A stretch of 64,000 bases of DNA. It comes from Corallococcus soli. GTDB lineage: Bacteria > Myxococcota > Myxococcia > Myxococcales > Myxococcaceae. The stretch covers positions 1 through 64,000 of the forward strand of contig NZ_JAAIYO010000009.1 of the NCBI RefSeq assembly GCF_014930455.1, read 5' to 3'. Below are positions 53,788-63,305 of this stretch, piece after piece. The position numbers and the translations under genes are program-made. The notes under the pieces were generated by a model that did not search any database, was not told the DNA's origin, and was given only the letters and a program-made list of their open reading frames with translations. The stretch's first letter is position 1. Each line of letters starts with the position of its first letter.

Positions 53788-56031
53788 ATGCCCATCCTGC
53801 CTCGAAGCCGCGCTCGCCGCCTCGTCCCGGGAGCGCTGCTCGGCGCTTCGGTCGTCCTGTCCTCGTCGGCCCTGGCCCAGGAGCCCGCAATGCCGCCGGA
53901 GTCCCCGGCGCCCTCGGAGTCGTCCCCCGTCGTGACCCCGTCCGAGGCGCCTGCCCCGGCTCCGGCGGTCTCCACGGATCCGGAGGAGACCTTCACCCTG
54001 CCCACCGTGAACGTGGAGGCGGAGCGTGAGCGCGCCAACGGGCCGGTGAAGGGCTTCACCGCGCGCCGCAGCGGCAGCGGCACGAAGACGGACACGTCGC
54101 TGCTGGAGACGCCGCAGGCGGTGTCGGTGGTGGGCCGCGCGCAGATGGATGCGCAGCAGGTGCAGTCCGTGGTGGAGGCCACGCGCTACACGCCCGGCGT
54201 GCGCTCGGAGACCTTCGGCGCGGATTCGCGCAACGACTGGTTCCTCATCCGGGGCTTCACGTCGCAGGAGGGCGGCTACTTCCTGGACGGGCTCCAGCTG
54301 TACTCCAGCAGCTTCGCCACCTGGCGCATCGAGACCTTCGGCCTGGAGCGCGTGGAGGCCGTGCGCGGCCCCGCGTCCGTGCTCTACGGCGGCACGTCCC
54401 CGGGCGGCCTGCTCAACATGGTGGGCAAGCGCCCTCCCACGGACGGGCCGGTGCGCCACGTGGAGGTGGGCGTCAACGAGTTCGCCAACGGCTACGCGGG
54501 CGTGGACCTGGGCGGCGCCATCGACGCGGGCAACCACTGGCGCTACCGGGTGACGGCGCTGGCGCGCGGCGGCGGCACGCAGGTGGACGACATCGACAAC
54601 AACCGGCTGTTCCTCGCGCCGGCGCTCACCTGGGCCCCCACGGAGCGCACGTCGCTGACGCTCTACGCGAACCTGCTGGCGGACCGCACCCGAGGACAGA
54701 ACTTCCTGCCCTACGTGGGCACCGTGGTGGACGCGCCGTATGGCCGCATCCCCACCGACCTCTACACCAGCGACAAGAGCCTGGACCGCTTCAAGCGCGA
54801 CCAGCGCTGGTGGGGCTATGAGTTCGCCCACCGCTTCAACGACACCTTCACGGTGCGCCAGAACCTGCGCCACGCCCGCCTGGACCTGGACTTCCGGACG
54901 CTCTACGGCGTGGGCTACGCGGGCGACCCGGCGGAGGCCCAGCTGGCGCGCGGCAACTTCGTGACGCTGCCAAACGCGAACCTCTTCACCGTGGACACCC
55001 AGGGCGAGGCGCGCTTCACCACCGGCCCCGTGCACCACACAGTGCTGGCCGGCGTGGACTACAAGCACTACCGGCTGGACGATGAGCAGGGCTACGAGGC
55101 GGGCGCGCCGCTGGACCTGCTGAACCCCGTGCGCGGCGACTTCACGCCCACCACGACGCGCTACACGGACAACCGCTCCACGCAGGACCAGCTGGGCGTC
55201 TACCTCCAGGACCAGGTGCGCTTCGGTGAGCACCTGGACCTCGTGGTGAGCGGACGTCACGACTGGGTGGGCCTGGCCGTGGACAACGCGCTGACCCCGG
55301 CCGCCAGCTACGACGGCAGCGAGAGCGCCCTGAGCGGCCGCGCGGGCCTGCTCTACCGCTTCGACAGCGGCGTCGCGCCGTATGTGAGCTTCTCGCGCTC
55401 CTTCAGCCCGGTGGCCGGCACGAAGACGGACGGCACGCTGTTCGAGCCGGAGACAGGGCAGCAGCTGGAAGCCGGCGTGAAGTTCCAGCCGGAGGACACG
55501 CGCCTGATGGTGGGCCTGTCCCTCTTCGAGCTGAAGCGCCAGAACTTCGTCACCACCGACGGCGCCTTCAACCAGCTCCAGATTGGCGAAGTGCGCTCGC
55601 GCGGCTTCGAGGCGGAGGCCAACGCCACGCTGCTGCGCGGCCTGAGCCTCATCGGCTCCGCGTCGCTGTACTCGCTCGAAATCACGGAGGGCGCGGAGCT
55701 GGAGCTCGGCAAGCGCCCGGTGGGCGTACCAGAGGTGATGGCGTCGCTGTGGCTGGACTACACCTTCCAGGACGGCGCGCTGCGAGGCTTCGGAGCGGCG
55801 GCGGGCGTGCGCGGCGTGGGCGCGTCCTACGCGGACCGCGAGAACACGCTGGAGGTGCCGGGCTTCACGCTGGTGGACGTGGGCGTGCACTACGAGCGTG
55901 GCCCGTGGCGGGCGGCCCTCAACGCCTCCAACGTCGCGGACACGACCTACGTGTCCTCGTGCAGCTCCACGGCGGCCTGCTTCTACGGCGAGCGCCGTCG
56001 CGCGTCCGCCAACGTCGGCTACACCTGGTAG
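53788..56031 (+). CDS. TonB-dependent siderophore receptor
   Basis: About 747 residues from the ATG at 53788 (MPILPRSRARRLVPGALLG), with a signal to ALAQ. A Pro/Ser/Glu-rich linker, TonB-box-like TLPTVNVEAE, plug domain (LLETPQAVSVVGRAQMDAQ, RGFTSQEGGYFLDGLQLYS, VEAVRGPASVLYGGTSPGGLLNMVGKRP) and a barrel ending NVGYTW with the C-terminal aromatic. The plug is of FhuA/FoxA hydroxamate-siderophore type. A Fur-like box precedes it. It is convergent with the PepSY operon three bases away. Confidence 0.92.
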   Translation: MPILPRSRARRLVPGALLGASVVLSSSALAQEPAMPPESPAPSESSPVVTPSEAPAPAPAVSTDPEETFTLPTVNVEAERERANGPVKGFTARRSGSGTKTDTSLLETPQAVSVVGRAQMDAQQVQSVVEATRYTPGVRSETFGADSRNDWFLIRGFTSQEGGYFLDGLQLYSSSFATWRIETFGLERVEAVRGPASVLYGGTSPGGLLNMVGKRPPTDGPVRHVEVGVNEFANGYAGVDLGGAIDAGNHWRYRVTALARGGGTQVDDIDNNRLFLAPALTWAPTERTSLTLYANLLADRTRGQNFLPYVGTVVDAPYGRIPTDLYTSDKSLDRFKRDQRWWGYEFAHRFNDTFTVRQNLRHARLDLDFRTLYGVGYAGDPAEAQLARGNFVTLPNANLFTVDTQGEARFTTGPVHHTVLAGVDYKHYRLDDEQGYEAGAPLDLLNPVRGDFTPTTTRYTDNRSTQDQLGVYLQDQVRFGEHLDLVVSGRHDWVGLAVDNALTPAASYDGSESALSGRAGLLYRFDSGVAPYVSFSRSFSPVAGTKTDGTLFEPETGQQLEAGVKFQPEDTRLMVGLSLFELKRQNFVTTDGAFNQLQIGEVRSRGFEAEANATLLRGLSLIGSASLYSLEITEGAELELGKRPVGVPEVMASLWLDYTFQDGALRGFGAAAGVRGVGASYADRENTLEVPGFTLVDVGVHYERGPWRAALNASNVADTTYVSSCSSTAACFYGERRRASANVGYTW

Positions 56032-56034
56032 CCG

Positions 56035-57591
56035 TCACGCCTTGACGAGCGGTCCTTCCGGAGCCTCCCCGCCCGGAAGGGCCGCCACCGTCCGCCGACG
56101 GCGCAGACCCCACGCGAGCCCACCGCAGCACAGGGTCATGCAGCACAGCAGCAGCTCCGACAGGAACACCGGAGGCATCCCCCGCGCCAGCGCCGTGAAC
56201 AGGTTCACGTCGCGGAGCGCCACGTCGCCCACCACCACCCCGCCGAACAGCACCGCGGACAGCGCGCACAGCACGCTGGCCACCTGACGGGGGACGACGC
56301 GCGGCACGAACGCGAAGCCGGCCGCGAGCACCCACGCGCCCAGGAACAGGCCGAACTCCCAGTCGGCCCGCCGCGCCAGCGTCCACGGCAGCACGCGGTT
56401 CACGGCGAAGTAGAACGCCGTGCCGAAGGCGAGCCCCGCGGACACGCCCACCGTCAGCCGCTCCAGCGCCCGGTGGCCCCGGTGCTTGCGCAGCGGGTCC
56501 CGGCGCTCCAGCCACACGAGGTTGCCGGTGATGAGCACCGCGCACATCGCCAGCGCGAGCAGCGCGTAGAGCGGCTTCATCAGCGCCTCCGCGAACCGGC
56601 CGGCGTGCAGGTCGAAGAGGAGCCGCTCGAAGGTGAAGGCCGGCGTGCGGGACTCGACGCTGGAGCCGAACGTCTCGCCGCTCACCGTGTCCACGTGGGC
56701 GAAGTGGTCCGGCCCCAGGGGCGCGAGCTGGAAGTAGACGCCGGCCCACGCCATGGCATCACCGTAATGGTGGAGCTCCACGTAGCGGGGAACGCCCTCC
56801 GCGCCGGGGACCGACTGGCGGGCGCGGGCCACGACGGTGTCCAGCGTCAGCATGGGCGCCTCGCGCCTGGCGGCCTCACGCAACGGCTCCTCGTGTCCAC
56901 GAAGCCGCGCCACCCGGTCCGCCTGACCGCCATACACGGCGGAGCCGAAGCCCTGGGAGGCGAGCGCGGACAGGCACAGGACCGCGCCCGACCACGCGAG
57001 CATCGCGGTGAAGGGCAGCCCGAAGACGCCCAGCACCTTGTGCGCGTCCGACGCGGAGAAGCGCGGCTTCGCGGTGGGCCGGAAGCGCCACCACTGCGCG
57101 CGCAGGTCCTTCAGGTGGATCCACAAGCCGCTCACCAGCGCCATGAGCAGCGCGACGGACACCACGCCCGAGAATTCCATGCCCCACGGCACGCGGTAGA
57201 AGAAGTGCATCCAGTACAGCTCGCTGGCCAGCCGGCTGCGCTCCGGCAGCGCGGTGCCGGTGACGGGGTCCAGCCACAGCACGCGAAGCCCCGTGGGCTC
57301 GAAGAGGTACGCGGTGATGAACCGCGTGTCCTCGTGCGAGAGCAGGCCCACGCGCGAGCCCACCGGGAGCGGCGCCTGCTCCTTCACCCGCGCGAGCATC
57401 GCGTCGAAGGAAGGCGGGCCCTCCAGGGACGGGGCCACCTGGAGCGCGGGGTCCTGCCAGAGCTCCAGCTCCTCGCGGAACATCGAGAAGACGCCGCAGA
57501 AGAAGATGACGAACAGGAAGAGGCTGGCGATGACGCCCGCCCACGCGTGCAGGTCGTACTGGATGCGGAAGGTGCGGGGCGAAAGCTTCAT
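56035..57591 (-). CDS. PepSY/PiuB-type iron-reductase-like membrane protein
   Basis: About 518 residues with PepSY-associated transmembrane helices. The first helix carries YDLHAWAGVIASLFLF with His; other histidines are in YWMHFFYRVPWG, WIHLKDLRAQWW and LLFDLHAGRFAEALMK, arranged like heme-ligating pairs of siderophore-iron reductases. The C-terminal part has four further helices. It probably reduces ferric siderophores in the inner membrane. It is the third gene of a Fur-boxed operon; ATGA overlap with the upstream small gene. Confidence 0.88.
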   Translation of the reverse strand: MKLSPRTFRIQYDLHAWAGVIASLFLFVIFFCGVFSMFREELELWQDPALQVAPSLEGPPSFDAMLARVKEQAPLPVGSRVGLLSHEDTRFITAYLFEPTGLRVLWLDPVTGTALPERSRLASELYWMHFFYRVPWGMEFSGVVSVALLMALVSGLWIHLKDLRAQWWRFRPTAKPRFSASDAHKVLGVFGLPFTAMLAWSGAVLCLSALASQGFGSAVYGGQADRVARLRGHEEPLREAARREAPMLTLDTVVARARQSVPGAEGVPRYVELHHYGDAMAWAGVYFQLAPLGPDHFAHVDTVSGETFGSSVESRTPAFTFERLLFDLHAGRFAEALMKPLYALLALAMCAVLITGNLVWLERRDPLRKHRGHRALERLTVGVSAGLAFGTAFYFAVNRVLPWTLARRADWEFGLFLGAWVLAAGFAFVPRVVPRQVASVLCALSAVLFGGVVVGDVALRDVNLFTALARGMPPVFLSELLLCCMTLCCGGLAWGLRRRRTVAALPGGEAPEGPLVKA

Positions 57592-57875
57592 CGCGCACCC
57601 CGCACGGCCAGCGCGAGCGCCACGGGCACCATCACCGCCAGACACACGCCCCAGGCCACCCGCCCACTCCTCGCCAGGGGCAGCGCGCACGCCAGCCCCA
57701 CCCACACGGGCAACACCGCATGGAAGCCCAGCGCGAACGCCCACGGCCCCGACATGGGAAGGAAGGCCATCACCGCCGCGCCCACCGCGAACGCCGCGAG
57801 CGGCGCGCCCACCACGGTCGCCAGCGTCCGCGCGACGGAGTGGTTCGCGGCCTTGTCGGCGCGCTCCGCGCTCAT
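57588..57875 (-). CDS. Small membrane protein, DUF3649-like
   Basis: 95 residues, two or three hydrophobic helices (TLATVVGAPLAAFAVGAAVMAFL; WAFALGFHAVLPVWVGLACALPLA). Composition and operon place match DUF3649, which in other proteobacteria is found between receptor and PepSY genes of iron loci. The function is unknown. ATGA overlap at both ends couples translation with its neighbours. Confidence 0.75.
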   Translation of the reverse strand: MSAERADKAANHSVARTLATVVGAPLAAFAVGAAVMAFLPMSGPWAFALGFHAVLPVWVGLACALPLARSGRVAWGVCLAVMVPVALALAVRGAR

Positions 57876-58168
57876 TGCCCCACCCGCATCAGCACCAGGG
57901 GAACCAGTCCCACCGCCCCGCTCGCCCAAGCGACGGAGCGCGCGCGGTGGGGCCGGGGAGCAAGCCACAGCACCAGCGCCGAGGCCGCCGTCATCGCGAG
58001 CACCGACAGCACCAGCAACCCCGCCGCCGGACCGAAGCCCACGAGGCAGCACCCCAGCGACGCCAGCCCCGGCACCGCCGCGAGCCACCGCCCCCGGCGT
58101 CCCGCGCCCAGCCACGACACCGCCGACACACAGAAGGCCAGCGCGGCCAGACTCAGCATCGTGGGCAC
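57872..58168 (-). CDS. Small membrane protein, DUF3325-like
   Basis: 98 residues with three predicted helices (LSLAALAFCVSAVSWLG; LASLGCCLVGFGPAAGLLVLSVLAM; AWASGAVGLVPLVLM). Size and gene context match DUF3325. It opens the three-gene operon and is preceded by a Fur-like box. An alternative ATG lies three codons later. Function unknown; it likely assists siderophore-iron handling. Confidence 0.75.
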   Translation of the reverse strand: MPTMLSLAALAFCVSAVSWLGAGRRGRWLAAVPGLASLGCCLVGFGPAAGLLVLSVLAMTAASALVLWLAPRPHRARSVAWASGAVGLVPLVLMRVGQ

Positions 58169-58196
58169 CCGACGTCCCGGCTTCTTCGCTCAGTGT

Positions 58197-58211
58197 TGAT
58201 AATGATTTGCA
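58197..58211. promoter_or_regulatory. Fur-like box upstream of the PepSY operon
   Basis: TGATAATGATTTGCA matches the Fur core TGATAATNATTATCA at 12 of 14 fixed positions, the best score of the four boxes here. It lies 28 bases upstream of the DUF3325-like start at 58168. The operon should be iron-repressed. Confidence 0.75.
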
Positions 58212-58329
58212 TCCTCATCAGCCCCCCCTCCCCCTGTCAAGGCGGCGGAGCGGGCATCCAGCGTCGCAGCACCGGCAGCGCGGCCTCCCCATGCTCCTGG
58301 CGCGGGTGCTCCGGGTTGATGATGGCGGG

Positions 58330-58590
58330 ATGAGCGCAACCCCGTCCCTGAAGGGAAGCTGTCACTGCGGCGCGACGCGGTTCGAGGTCACCGCGCCTCC
58401 GCAGGAGGTCACCCGCTGCAACTGTACGTTCTGCTCCAAGCGGGGGCCGCTCTGGGCCTGCTACGCGCCGGAGCAGGTGAAGTTCACGAGCCGCGAGCAG
58501 GTGGGCACGTACGACCGCGACGCGCCCGTCGCGCACCACCACGGCCAGACCTGCGGCTGCGGCACCTGGACGGGCGCAACCTCTGGTAGC
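58330..58590 (+). pseudogene. GFA-family gene truncated at the 3' end
   Basis: From ATG 58330 the first 80 residues are a clear GFA (glutathione-dependent formaldehyde-activating, Zn-binding) protein: SCHCGATRFEV, TRCNCTFCSKRGPLWACYAP and HHGQTCGCGTW with the zinc cysteines. After the CGTW motif the family should continue for about 40 residues, but here similarity ends and the frame runs without a stop into DNA antisense to the downstream lipoprotein gene. The 3' end has been lost. It is probably inactive. Confidence 0.75.
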
Positions 58591-58645
58591 GGCGACTTCG
58601 GGGGCGCCGGGAAGAACGACTCCCACCATGGCCACGGCGAACTGC

Positions 58646-58679
58646 ATGCGCGCCTCCCACAGAGCAGGGAGGCGCGCAT
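58646..58679 (-). terminator. Perfect 13-bp hairpin after the BNR lipoprotein gene
   Basis: ATGCGCGCCTCCC at 58646-58658 pairs perfectly with GGGAGGCGCGCAT at 58667-58679 across an 8-base loop. It lies 17 bases beyond the minus-strand lipoprotein stop. There is no long T-run; strong stem alone suggests a terminator. Confidence 0.75.
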
Positions 58680-58695
58680 CAGGGCTTCAGTGGAG

Positions 58696-61104
58696 TCAGT
58701 ACACCACCACCGAGGCGTAGACACTGGTGCCGTTCGTGTAGGCCACCAGGGCGCCGCCGTTCGACGGGAGCGCCGCGACCGCTGGCGCGGCGCCCGGCCC
58801 CACCGTCCTGACATCCGTGGCCAGAATCATGGCGGCCCCCACGAGCATCCGGTCCAACTGGATGTCGCCCGTCCCCCGCTGGGTGGCGATGTAGCCGTTG
58901 CCGAGCGCATCCGCGTCAATCGTCCGGAGGGGACCGGGACCGACGTCCGTGGGGAGGCCCGGCACCTGGGTGCTCGTCCCCGTCGCGGACATGGGGATGA
59001 CGTCCACGTTGTTGTCCCCGTTGGAGCCCGTGACGTAGATGAAGCCGTTGGAGCCCGTCCAGTCCGAGAAGAAGGCCTGCCCCGGCGGGGAGCTCAGCGG
59101 GCCGAAGCTGGTCCCCTGGTCGCTGCTGCGACGGATGCGGAAGGAGGGGTCGTCGCTCACCGAGAAGACTTCTCCGCTGATCTTGTCCACGAGGACGTCG
59201 AAGAAGGCATTGTTCTGGTCCACGTCCGTCGCGCTGAAGTCGTTCGCGCCTCGCGCGAAGTTCCGGAGGACGCGGACCCCTGCGCCGCCTCGCGAGACGG
59301 AGATGTAGAGGGCGTCGCCCCTGGAATCCAGACTGACGGTGGCGTTGGCCGCCGCGCTGAGGGTTCGCGGCGCCTCCCAGCTCGCTCCCGCATCGACGGT
59401 CCGGGTGAACAGCACCACGCCCGGGCTCGCCGTAGCCGCGACGTACGCGACCCCCGTGGGGCCGCCTTCAATCGCGACCTCCGCCGCGTTGGTGATTCCC
59501 AAGGGAGTGGGCCCCACCCAGGTCTGGCCACGGTCCACGCTCACGCTGACATGGACCGCGCCACCGCACCTCATGACGACATAGAAGCGCCCCAGTGCAT
59601 CCACCGCCACCTTGCGCCCCGTGTTCGTGTTGGCCGTGGTGCAGCTCAGCGCCCCGCTGACGAGCGTGGGGGGCACATTCGAGAAGGCATCCAGTTGGCA
59701 AGCGGCATCGCAGCCATCCCCGGGGGTCGTGCCGCCATCGTCGCATTGCTCTCCCGTGACGCTGTCCACCAGGCCGTCGCCGCACAGCTCCACGCCCTGG
59801 CAGTCCGCTCGGCAGCCGTCCCCCGCGACGCGGTTGCCGTCGTCACACACCTCACCCGAATCAACGGTGCCATCCCCGCAGACAGGCGGCCCCCTGACCG
59901 TGATGCTGACCGTGGCGGCGTTGGAGGTCAGCGCGCCGTCGCTGGCCGTGAAGGTGAACGGGTCCTCCCCCTGGAAGTCCACGGCCGGCGTGTAGAGCAA
60001 CTGGGCGCCCGTCCCGGACAGGGTTCCGTAAACGGGGGGAGTCGTCACGGTGTACGTGAGCGCGTCCCCGTCCACGTCCGTGGCCGCCAACGTGATGGGC
60101 GTCGACGTGTTGTAGCCCACCGTCACCGCGGCGGAGGCAGCCACGGGCGCGTCATTGACCGGAGTCACCGTGACCGAGACGGTGGCCGTTGCCTGCTTCT
60201 TTCCGTCGGAGACCATGACCTGGAAGGTGTCCTCTCCGGCGAAGTTCGCGTTCGGGGTGTACGTCACCGTGGCCCCCGAGAGCGTGAGCGTGCCATTGCC
60301 CGGCGTGGTGTAGGAGAAGGCAAGCGCGTCGCCATCCGGGTCTGCCGCGGGGATGGTGATGTCCACCGAGGTGTCCTCAGGGGTGGTCGCGTGGACGTCC
60401 TCGACCGTGGGCGCTGAGTTGTTGTCGCAGACGCTCGGCTGTCCCGTGCAGGTGTAGCCCGGCTCCACTACGCAGACGCTGTTGCAGCCGTCTCCAGAGA
60501 GCTGATTGCCGTCGTCACAGACTTCGGGTCCGCCCAGCACCCCATCACCACAGAGGACCCGCAGCGACGTCTCCACCGCGTCCACCAGGTAGAGCGCGAG
60601 CACCGCGCCCCTCAGGCGCACGTAGCGATAGGGTACGTTCCCCGGGTACCTCGCCACCGCCACGTGCGTCCCCAGGCCCAGCTCCACCAGGTGCAACGAG
60701 CTGGAGCCAATGAACGTCCCATCCGCCTTCAGGAAGTCCACCTGGGCCACCAGCGCCAATGACAGGCCCTTGTAGTAGACGCGCAGATCGCCGGTGCCCT
60801 CCTCGCCCTGGCCCAGGTCCAGCACCAGCGCCGAGTTGAGCAAGCCCAGCAGTGTCGCGGCCTGCCCGTCCGGAGCGCCCAGCGCCGCGCTCGCGTTGAG
60901 CACCGTCGCCGTGGTGCCCGACGCCACCGCGTCCGCATACGGGTCCCACGTCAACAAGGCTTCCGGACGTTCACGCGTCAACGCCCCGTCATCCTCTTGC
61001 GAGGGTGCCCTTTCCTCCGGGGACTCCACACCGCACGCCCCCAGCGACAAGGCCAGCATCACACCCAGCCCCCACGACCACAGCACACCAGGACGACTTT
61101 GCAT
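58696..61104 (-). CDS. Large surface lipoprotein with cysteine-rich, cadherin-like and BNR parts
   Basis: About 802 residues from ATG at 61104 (in-frame upstream codons do not look like a signal). Lipobox LGAC (Cys24). A beta-rich head (to about 180), then a Myxococcus cysteine-rich repeat ([20 protein letters not shown]), two cadherin/Ig-like repeats with [19 protein letters not shown] and [20 protein letters not shown], two further Cys-rich repeats ([35 protein letters not shown]) and a C-terminal sialidase-like BNR propeller. Probably a cell-surface adhesin or binding protein. Confidence 0.88.
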   Translation of the reverse strand: MQSRPGVLWSWGLGVMLALSLGACGVESPEERAPSQEDDGALTRERPEALLTWDPYADAVASGTTATVLNASAALGAPDGQAATLLGLLNSALVLDLGQGEEGTGDLRVYYKGLSLALVAQVDFLKADGTFIGSSSLHLVELGLGTHVAVARYPGNVPYRYVRLRGAVLALYLVDAVETSLRVLCGDGVLGGPEVCDDGNQLSGDGCNSVCVVEPGYTCTGQPSVCDNNSAPTVEDVHATTPEDTSVDITIPAADPDGDALAFSYTTPGNGTLTLSGATVTYTPNANFAGEDTFQVMVSDGKKQATATVSVTVTPVNDAPVAASAAVTVGYNTSTPITLAATDVDGDALTYTVTTPPVYGTLSGTGAQLLYTPAVDFQGEDPFTFTASDGALTSNAATVSITVRGPPVCGDGTVDSGEVCDDGNRVAGDGCRADCQGVELCGDGLVDSVTGEQCDDGGTTPGDGCDAACQLDAFSNVPPTLVSGALSCTTANTNTGRKVAVDALGRFYVVMRCGGAVHVSVSVDRGQTWVGPTPLGITNAAEVAIEGGPTGVAYVAATASPGVVLFTRTVDAGASWEAPRTLSAAANATVSLDSRGDALYISVSRGGAGVRVLRNFARGANDFSATDVDQNNAFFDVLVDKISGEVFSVSDDPSFRIRRSSDQGTSFGPLSSPPGQAFFSDWTGSNGFIYVTGSNGDNNVDVIPMSATGTSTQVPGLPTDVGPGPLRTIDADALGNGYIATQRGTGDIQLDRMLVGAAMILATDVRTVGPGAAPAVAALPSNGGALVAYTNGTSVYASVVVY

Positions 61105-61353
61105 TGGATGTCCCCCACCGAGGAGCAGGATGGAGTCCAGGATGGACCATCCCCCCAGGGAATGAACGACACCCCTCCTCGCACCCGGCAGCTCGGCGCG
61201 CAAGACATGGATGGCCAACGTCCTCAGGCCATCAGCCGACAAGCACTTGAGTCGCATGGGCACAACAACCATTGATGCAAGAAGAGGGAGGGCACACTCA
61301 ACCGGTCAGGGCAACGGAACCTGCCAACGTGAATGAGACAGTGGATTCGTGAG
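61105..61353. other. Spacer between lipoprotein and IS remnant
   Basis: About 249 bases upstream of the BNR lipoprotein gene. The right part borders the IS remnant. No clear promoter or gene was seen. Confidence 0.4.
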
Positions 61354-61835
61354 ATTACTGCGCAGCCTGATATGAGTTGGCAAGCCGCGCGGGGTTGTTG
61401 ATCCAGAAGGCGTGCGGCAAGGCCTGCGGCTTCGGTGGGCCGCGAGAGAAGCGCTCTGGGTGGGCGTCGTAGGCCGCCGCGAGCACGTCGGCTCAGGCCG
61501 CGAGACGCGCTTCAGCGTGGCGTAGTGCACGTCGTGGAGCGTCAGCAGACCCAGTCCCGCGCGGTGGTGCTCCTCGTTGTACCAGCGGAAGAAGTCGCCG
61601 CAGCAGCCTCGGGCGTCCTCAAGGCAGCCCAAACGGTGGGAAAGCCAGGCCGGTACTTCAGCGTCTTGAAGTGGGCCTCGCTGAAGGGGTTGTCGTTGGA
61701 GACATGGGTCCTGGAGTGAGCCTTCGTCACGCCGAGGTCCGCCATCAGCAGGGCCACGGGCTTGGACGTCATGGAGGAGCCGCGGTCGGCGTGAATCGTC
61801 AGCTGGCCGGGTGGGCTTCGCCGGGTCGTTCAGCC
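61354..61835 (-). pseudogene. IS3-family transposase remnant, frameshifted
   Basis: Parts of the integrase catalytic core of an IS3-family transposase are spread over different minus-strand frames: PPGQLTIHADRGSSMTSKP and HVSNDNPFSEAHFKTLKYRPGFP in one, then FFRWYNEEHHRAGLGLLTLHDVHYA in another, and the tail VLAAAYDAHPERFSRGPPKPQ with a stop at 61354 in a third. The 5' half is missing; the left (5') boundary near 61835 is uncertain. No terminal inverted repeats were recognised. It is a dead insertion-sequence fragment. Confidence 0.85.
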
Positions 61836-61878
61836 TGGCAATATCCCAACACAAGCCATGTCGTTCCCGAACTGAGGC

Positions 61879-62673
61879 TCATCCCGCCCGCCACGCGTGC
61901 GGTCCAGGCAGCGGTGTTCCGAGTGGAATCCTCGCGAGTTCGGGGAGCAACTCATACGCAGGGAGGGGCCCCAGACCCTCCAGCTCCGCGAGCCGCAGGA
62001 GCGCCAGCCCGTCGAGGTAGACCCTCCCCGTCGTCGCCGCGACCTCCTCGTCGAAGTCGAGCTGCTTGCGATAAGCGCGATACTCACGCCTGCGTTCGGC
62101 CACGAGCGTCTGGAGCGCCTGGGAGAAACGATCCGGCTCCTTCTCCATCAGCTCACGGCATGCGTGCAATCGCATGTCCGGGTCGCCCTGCTCCACCACG
62201 ATCGCCCAGCGCTCCAGCGTCAGTTCCAGTCCCGCGATGTCTCGGGGCGCGAGCACCCAGAGGTGCAGGAAGCGGGAGAAGAGAAAGTCCTCTTCGTATT
62301 CGAGGTCCTGCACATGCCGCGTGGGGGAAAGGCGCGCGATGGCGCGAGCCGTGTCCAGGTCACCGGAGGCCAGCGCATCACTGAAGCCGCAGTTGTCACT
62401 GGCGAGCAGGAACCCTGGCTCGTAGCGCCGCGCCCCTTGCAATGCGAGTTCCAGCAAGGCGAGCCGCGCCTGTCCGGCCTTGCACAGGAGGCCCGCGAAG
62501 CCCTCCGTGTCCGCATCTCGAAGCAGGGTGCAGAGCGCCATCACGCGGTAGCACACGGCCGCATTCAGGAAGAGTTCGACGGGAGGCTCGTGGGTCTTCA
62601 CCAGGGCCTCCAGCGTTTCGGCGAGAATCAGGGACTGATTGTGGCGTGCGATCTCCACGTAGTCGTGACTCAT
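61879..62673 (-). CDS. Imm49-like immunity protein
   Basis: 264 residues, all-helical, no signal. The region CYRVMALCTLLRDADTEGFAGLLCKAGQARLALLELALQG resembles Imm49-family immunity proteins that pair with polymorphic toxins in myxobacteria. ATGA overlap with the upstream Imm11-like gene. No matching toxin is in the window. Other helical repeat families cannot be excluded. Confidence 0.7.
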   Translation of the reverse strand: MSHDYVEIARHNQSLILAETLEALVKTHEPPVELFLNAAVCYRVMALCTLLRDADTEGFAGLLCKAGQARLALLELALQGARRYEPGFLLASDNCGFSDALASGDLDTARAIARLSPTRHVQDLEYEEDFLFSRFLHLWVLAPRDIAGLELTLERWAIVVEQGDPDMRLHACRELMEKEPDRFSQALQTLVAERRREYRAYRKQLDFDEEVAATTGRVYLDGLALLRLAELEGLGPLPAYELLPELARIPLGTPLPGPHAWRAG

Positions 62674-63299
62674 GGAGTCAAGGCCACTTCGGTTCCCACG
62701 GGATAGAGGGTCGGCCCCGTGACGCCCTCCCTCTCGAAGAGATCCTTGAGGTCTCCGCGAATGATGGGAATGGACGGCACCGTGGTCGTGCGAAAGAGCC
62801 TGGCCTCGGGCGTGACCTTGGTCTCGTCCAGGACGAGACGCCTCACGAACACCAGGCGACGGGGGTTGAACTCACTCGCATCCCCTTCGCTTCGGGCCAT
62901 GTCCACGCAATCCTGGGTTCCGATGAGATTGGCGATGTAGCAGTCCTCGCTGGCAACGCGCCCACGATGATTGAGGAGCGTGAAGCGAAGAAATTCGACC
63001 TCTCCTCCCGCGTGCTGCTCAAGCAGCGCTTTCATCCTTGCGGAGACCATGAGGTATCCCAGCGCATTGGGGATGACGTCGGCAACCTTCAGTCCCTTCT
63101 CCTCCTTGGCCATCTGGAAGCGCAACCCAGGCGGGTAGATATCCCCCATGCGCACTCCAAGGCCGGGCTTGTGGATGTCGCGCATGCCGCCTGGCATCTT
63201 GAAGATGGCGCAGTACCCATCCAACACCTCACTCACCAGCAGGAAATACTTGTTCGCCCCTTGGGGGACCGAGGACATGTCCATCTCCTGTTGCGCCAA
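62670..63299 (-). CDS. Imm11/DUF1629-like immunity protein
   Basis: 209 residues: MAQQEMDMSSVPQGANKYFLLVSE, then a mixed fold with YLMVSARMKALLEQHAGGEVEFLRFTLLNHRG and DLKDLFEREGVTGPTLYPVG. The segments resemble the DUF1629/Imm11 family, common in myxobacterial toxin-immunity loci. It overlaps the Imm49-like gene by four bases and lies six bases after the ketosynthase-like fragment, so the three were one operon. Confidence 0.7.
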   Translation of the reverse strand: MAQQEMDMSSVPQGANKYFLLVSEVLDGYCAIFKMPGGMRDIHKPGLGVRMGDIYPPGLRFQMAKEEKGLKVADVIPNALGYLMVSARMKALLEQHAGGEVEFLRFTLLNHRGRVASEDCYIANLIGTQDCVDMARSEGDASEFNPRRLVFVRRLVLDETKVTPEARLFRTTTVPSIPIIRGDLKDLFEREGVTGPTLYPVGTEVALTP

Positions 63300-63305
63300 T
63301 TCCCT

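Noticed and set aside
58591-60417. Extension of the GFA frame into the lipoprotein region
   Set aside because: Beyond the GFA motifs the residues are the antisense of the Cys-rich lipoprotein; no further family match.
61354-61835. Functional insertion sequence
   Set aside because: The coding parts lie in different frames and the 5' half and terminal repeats are missing.
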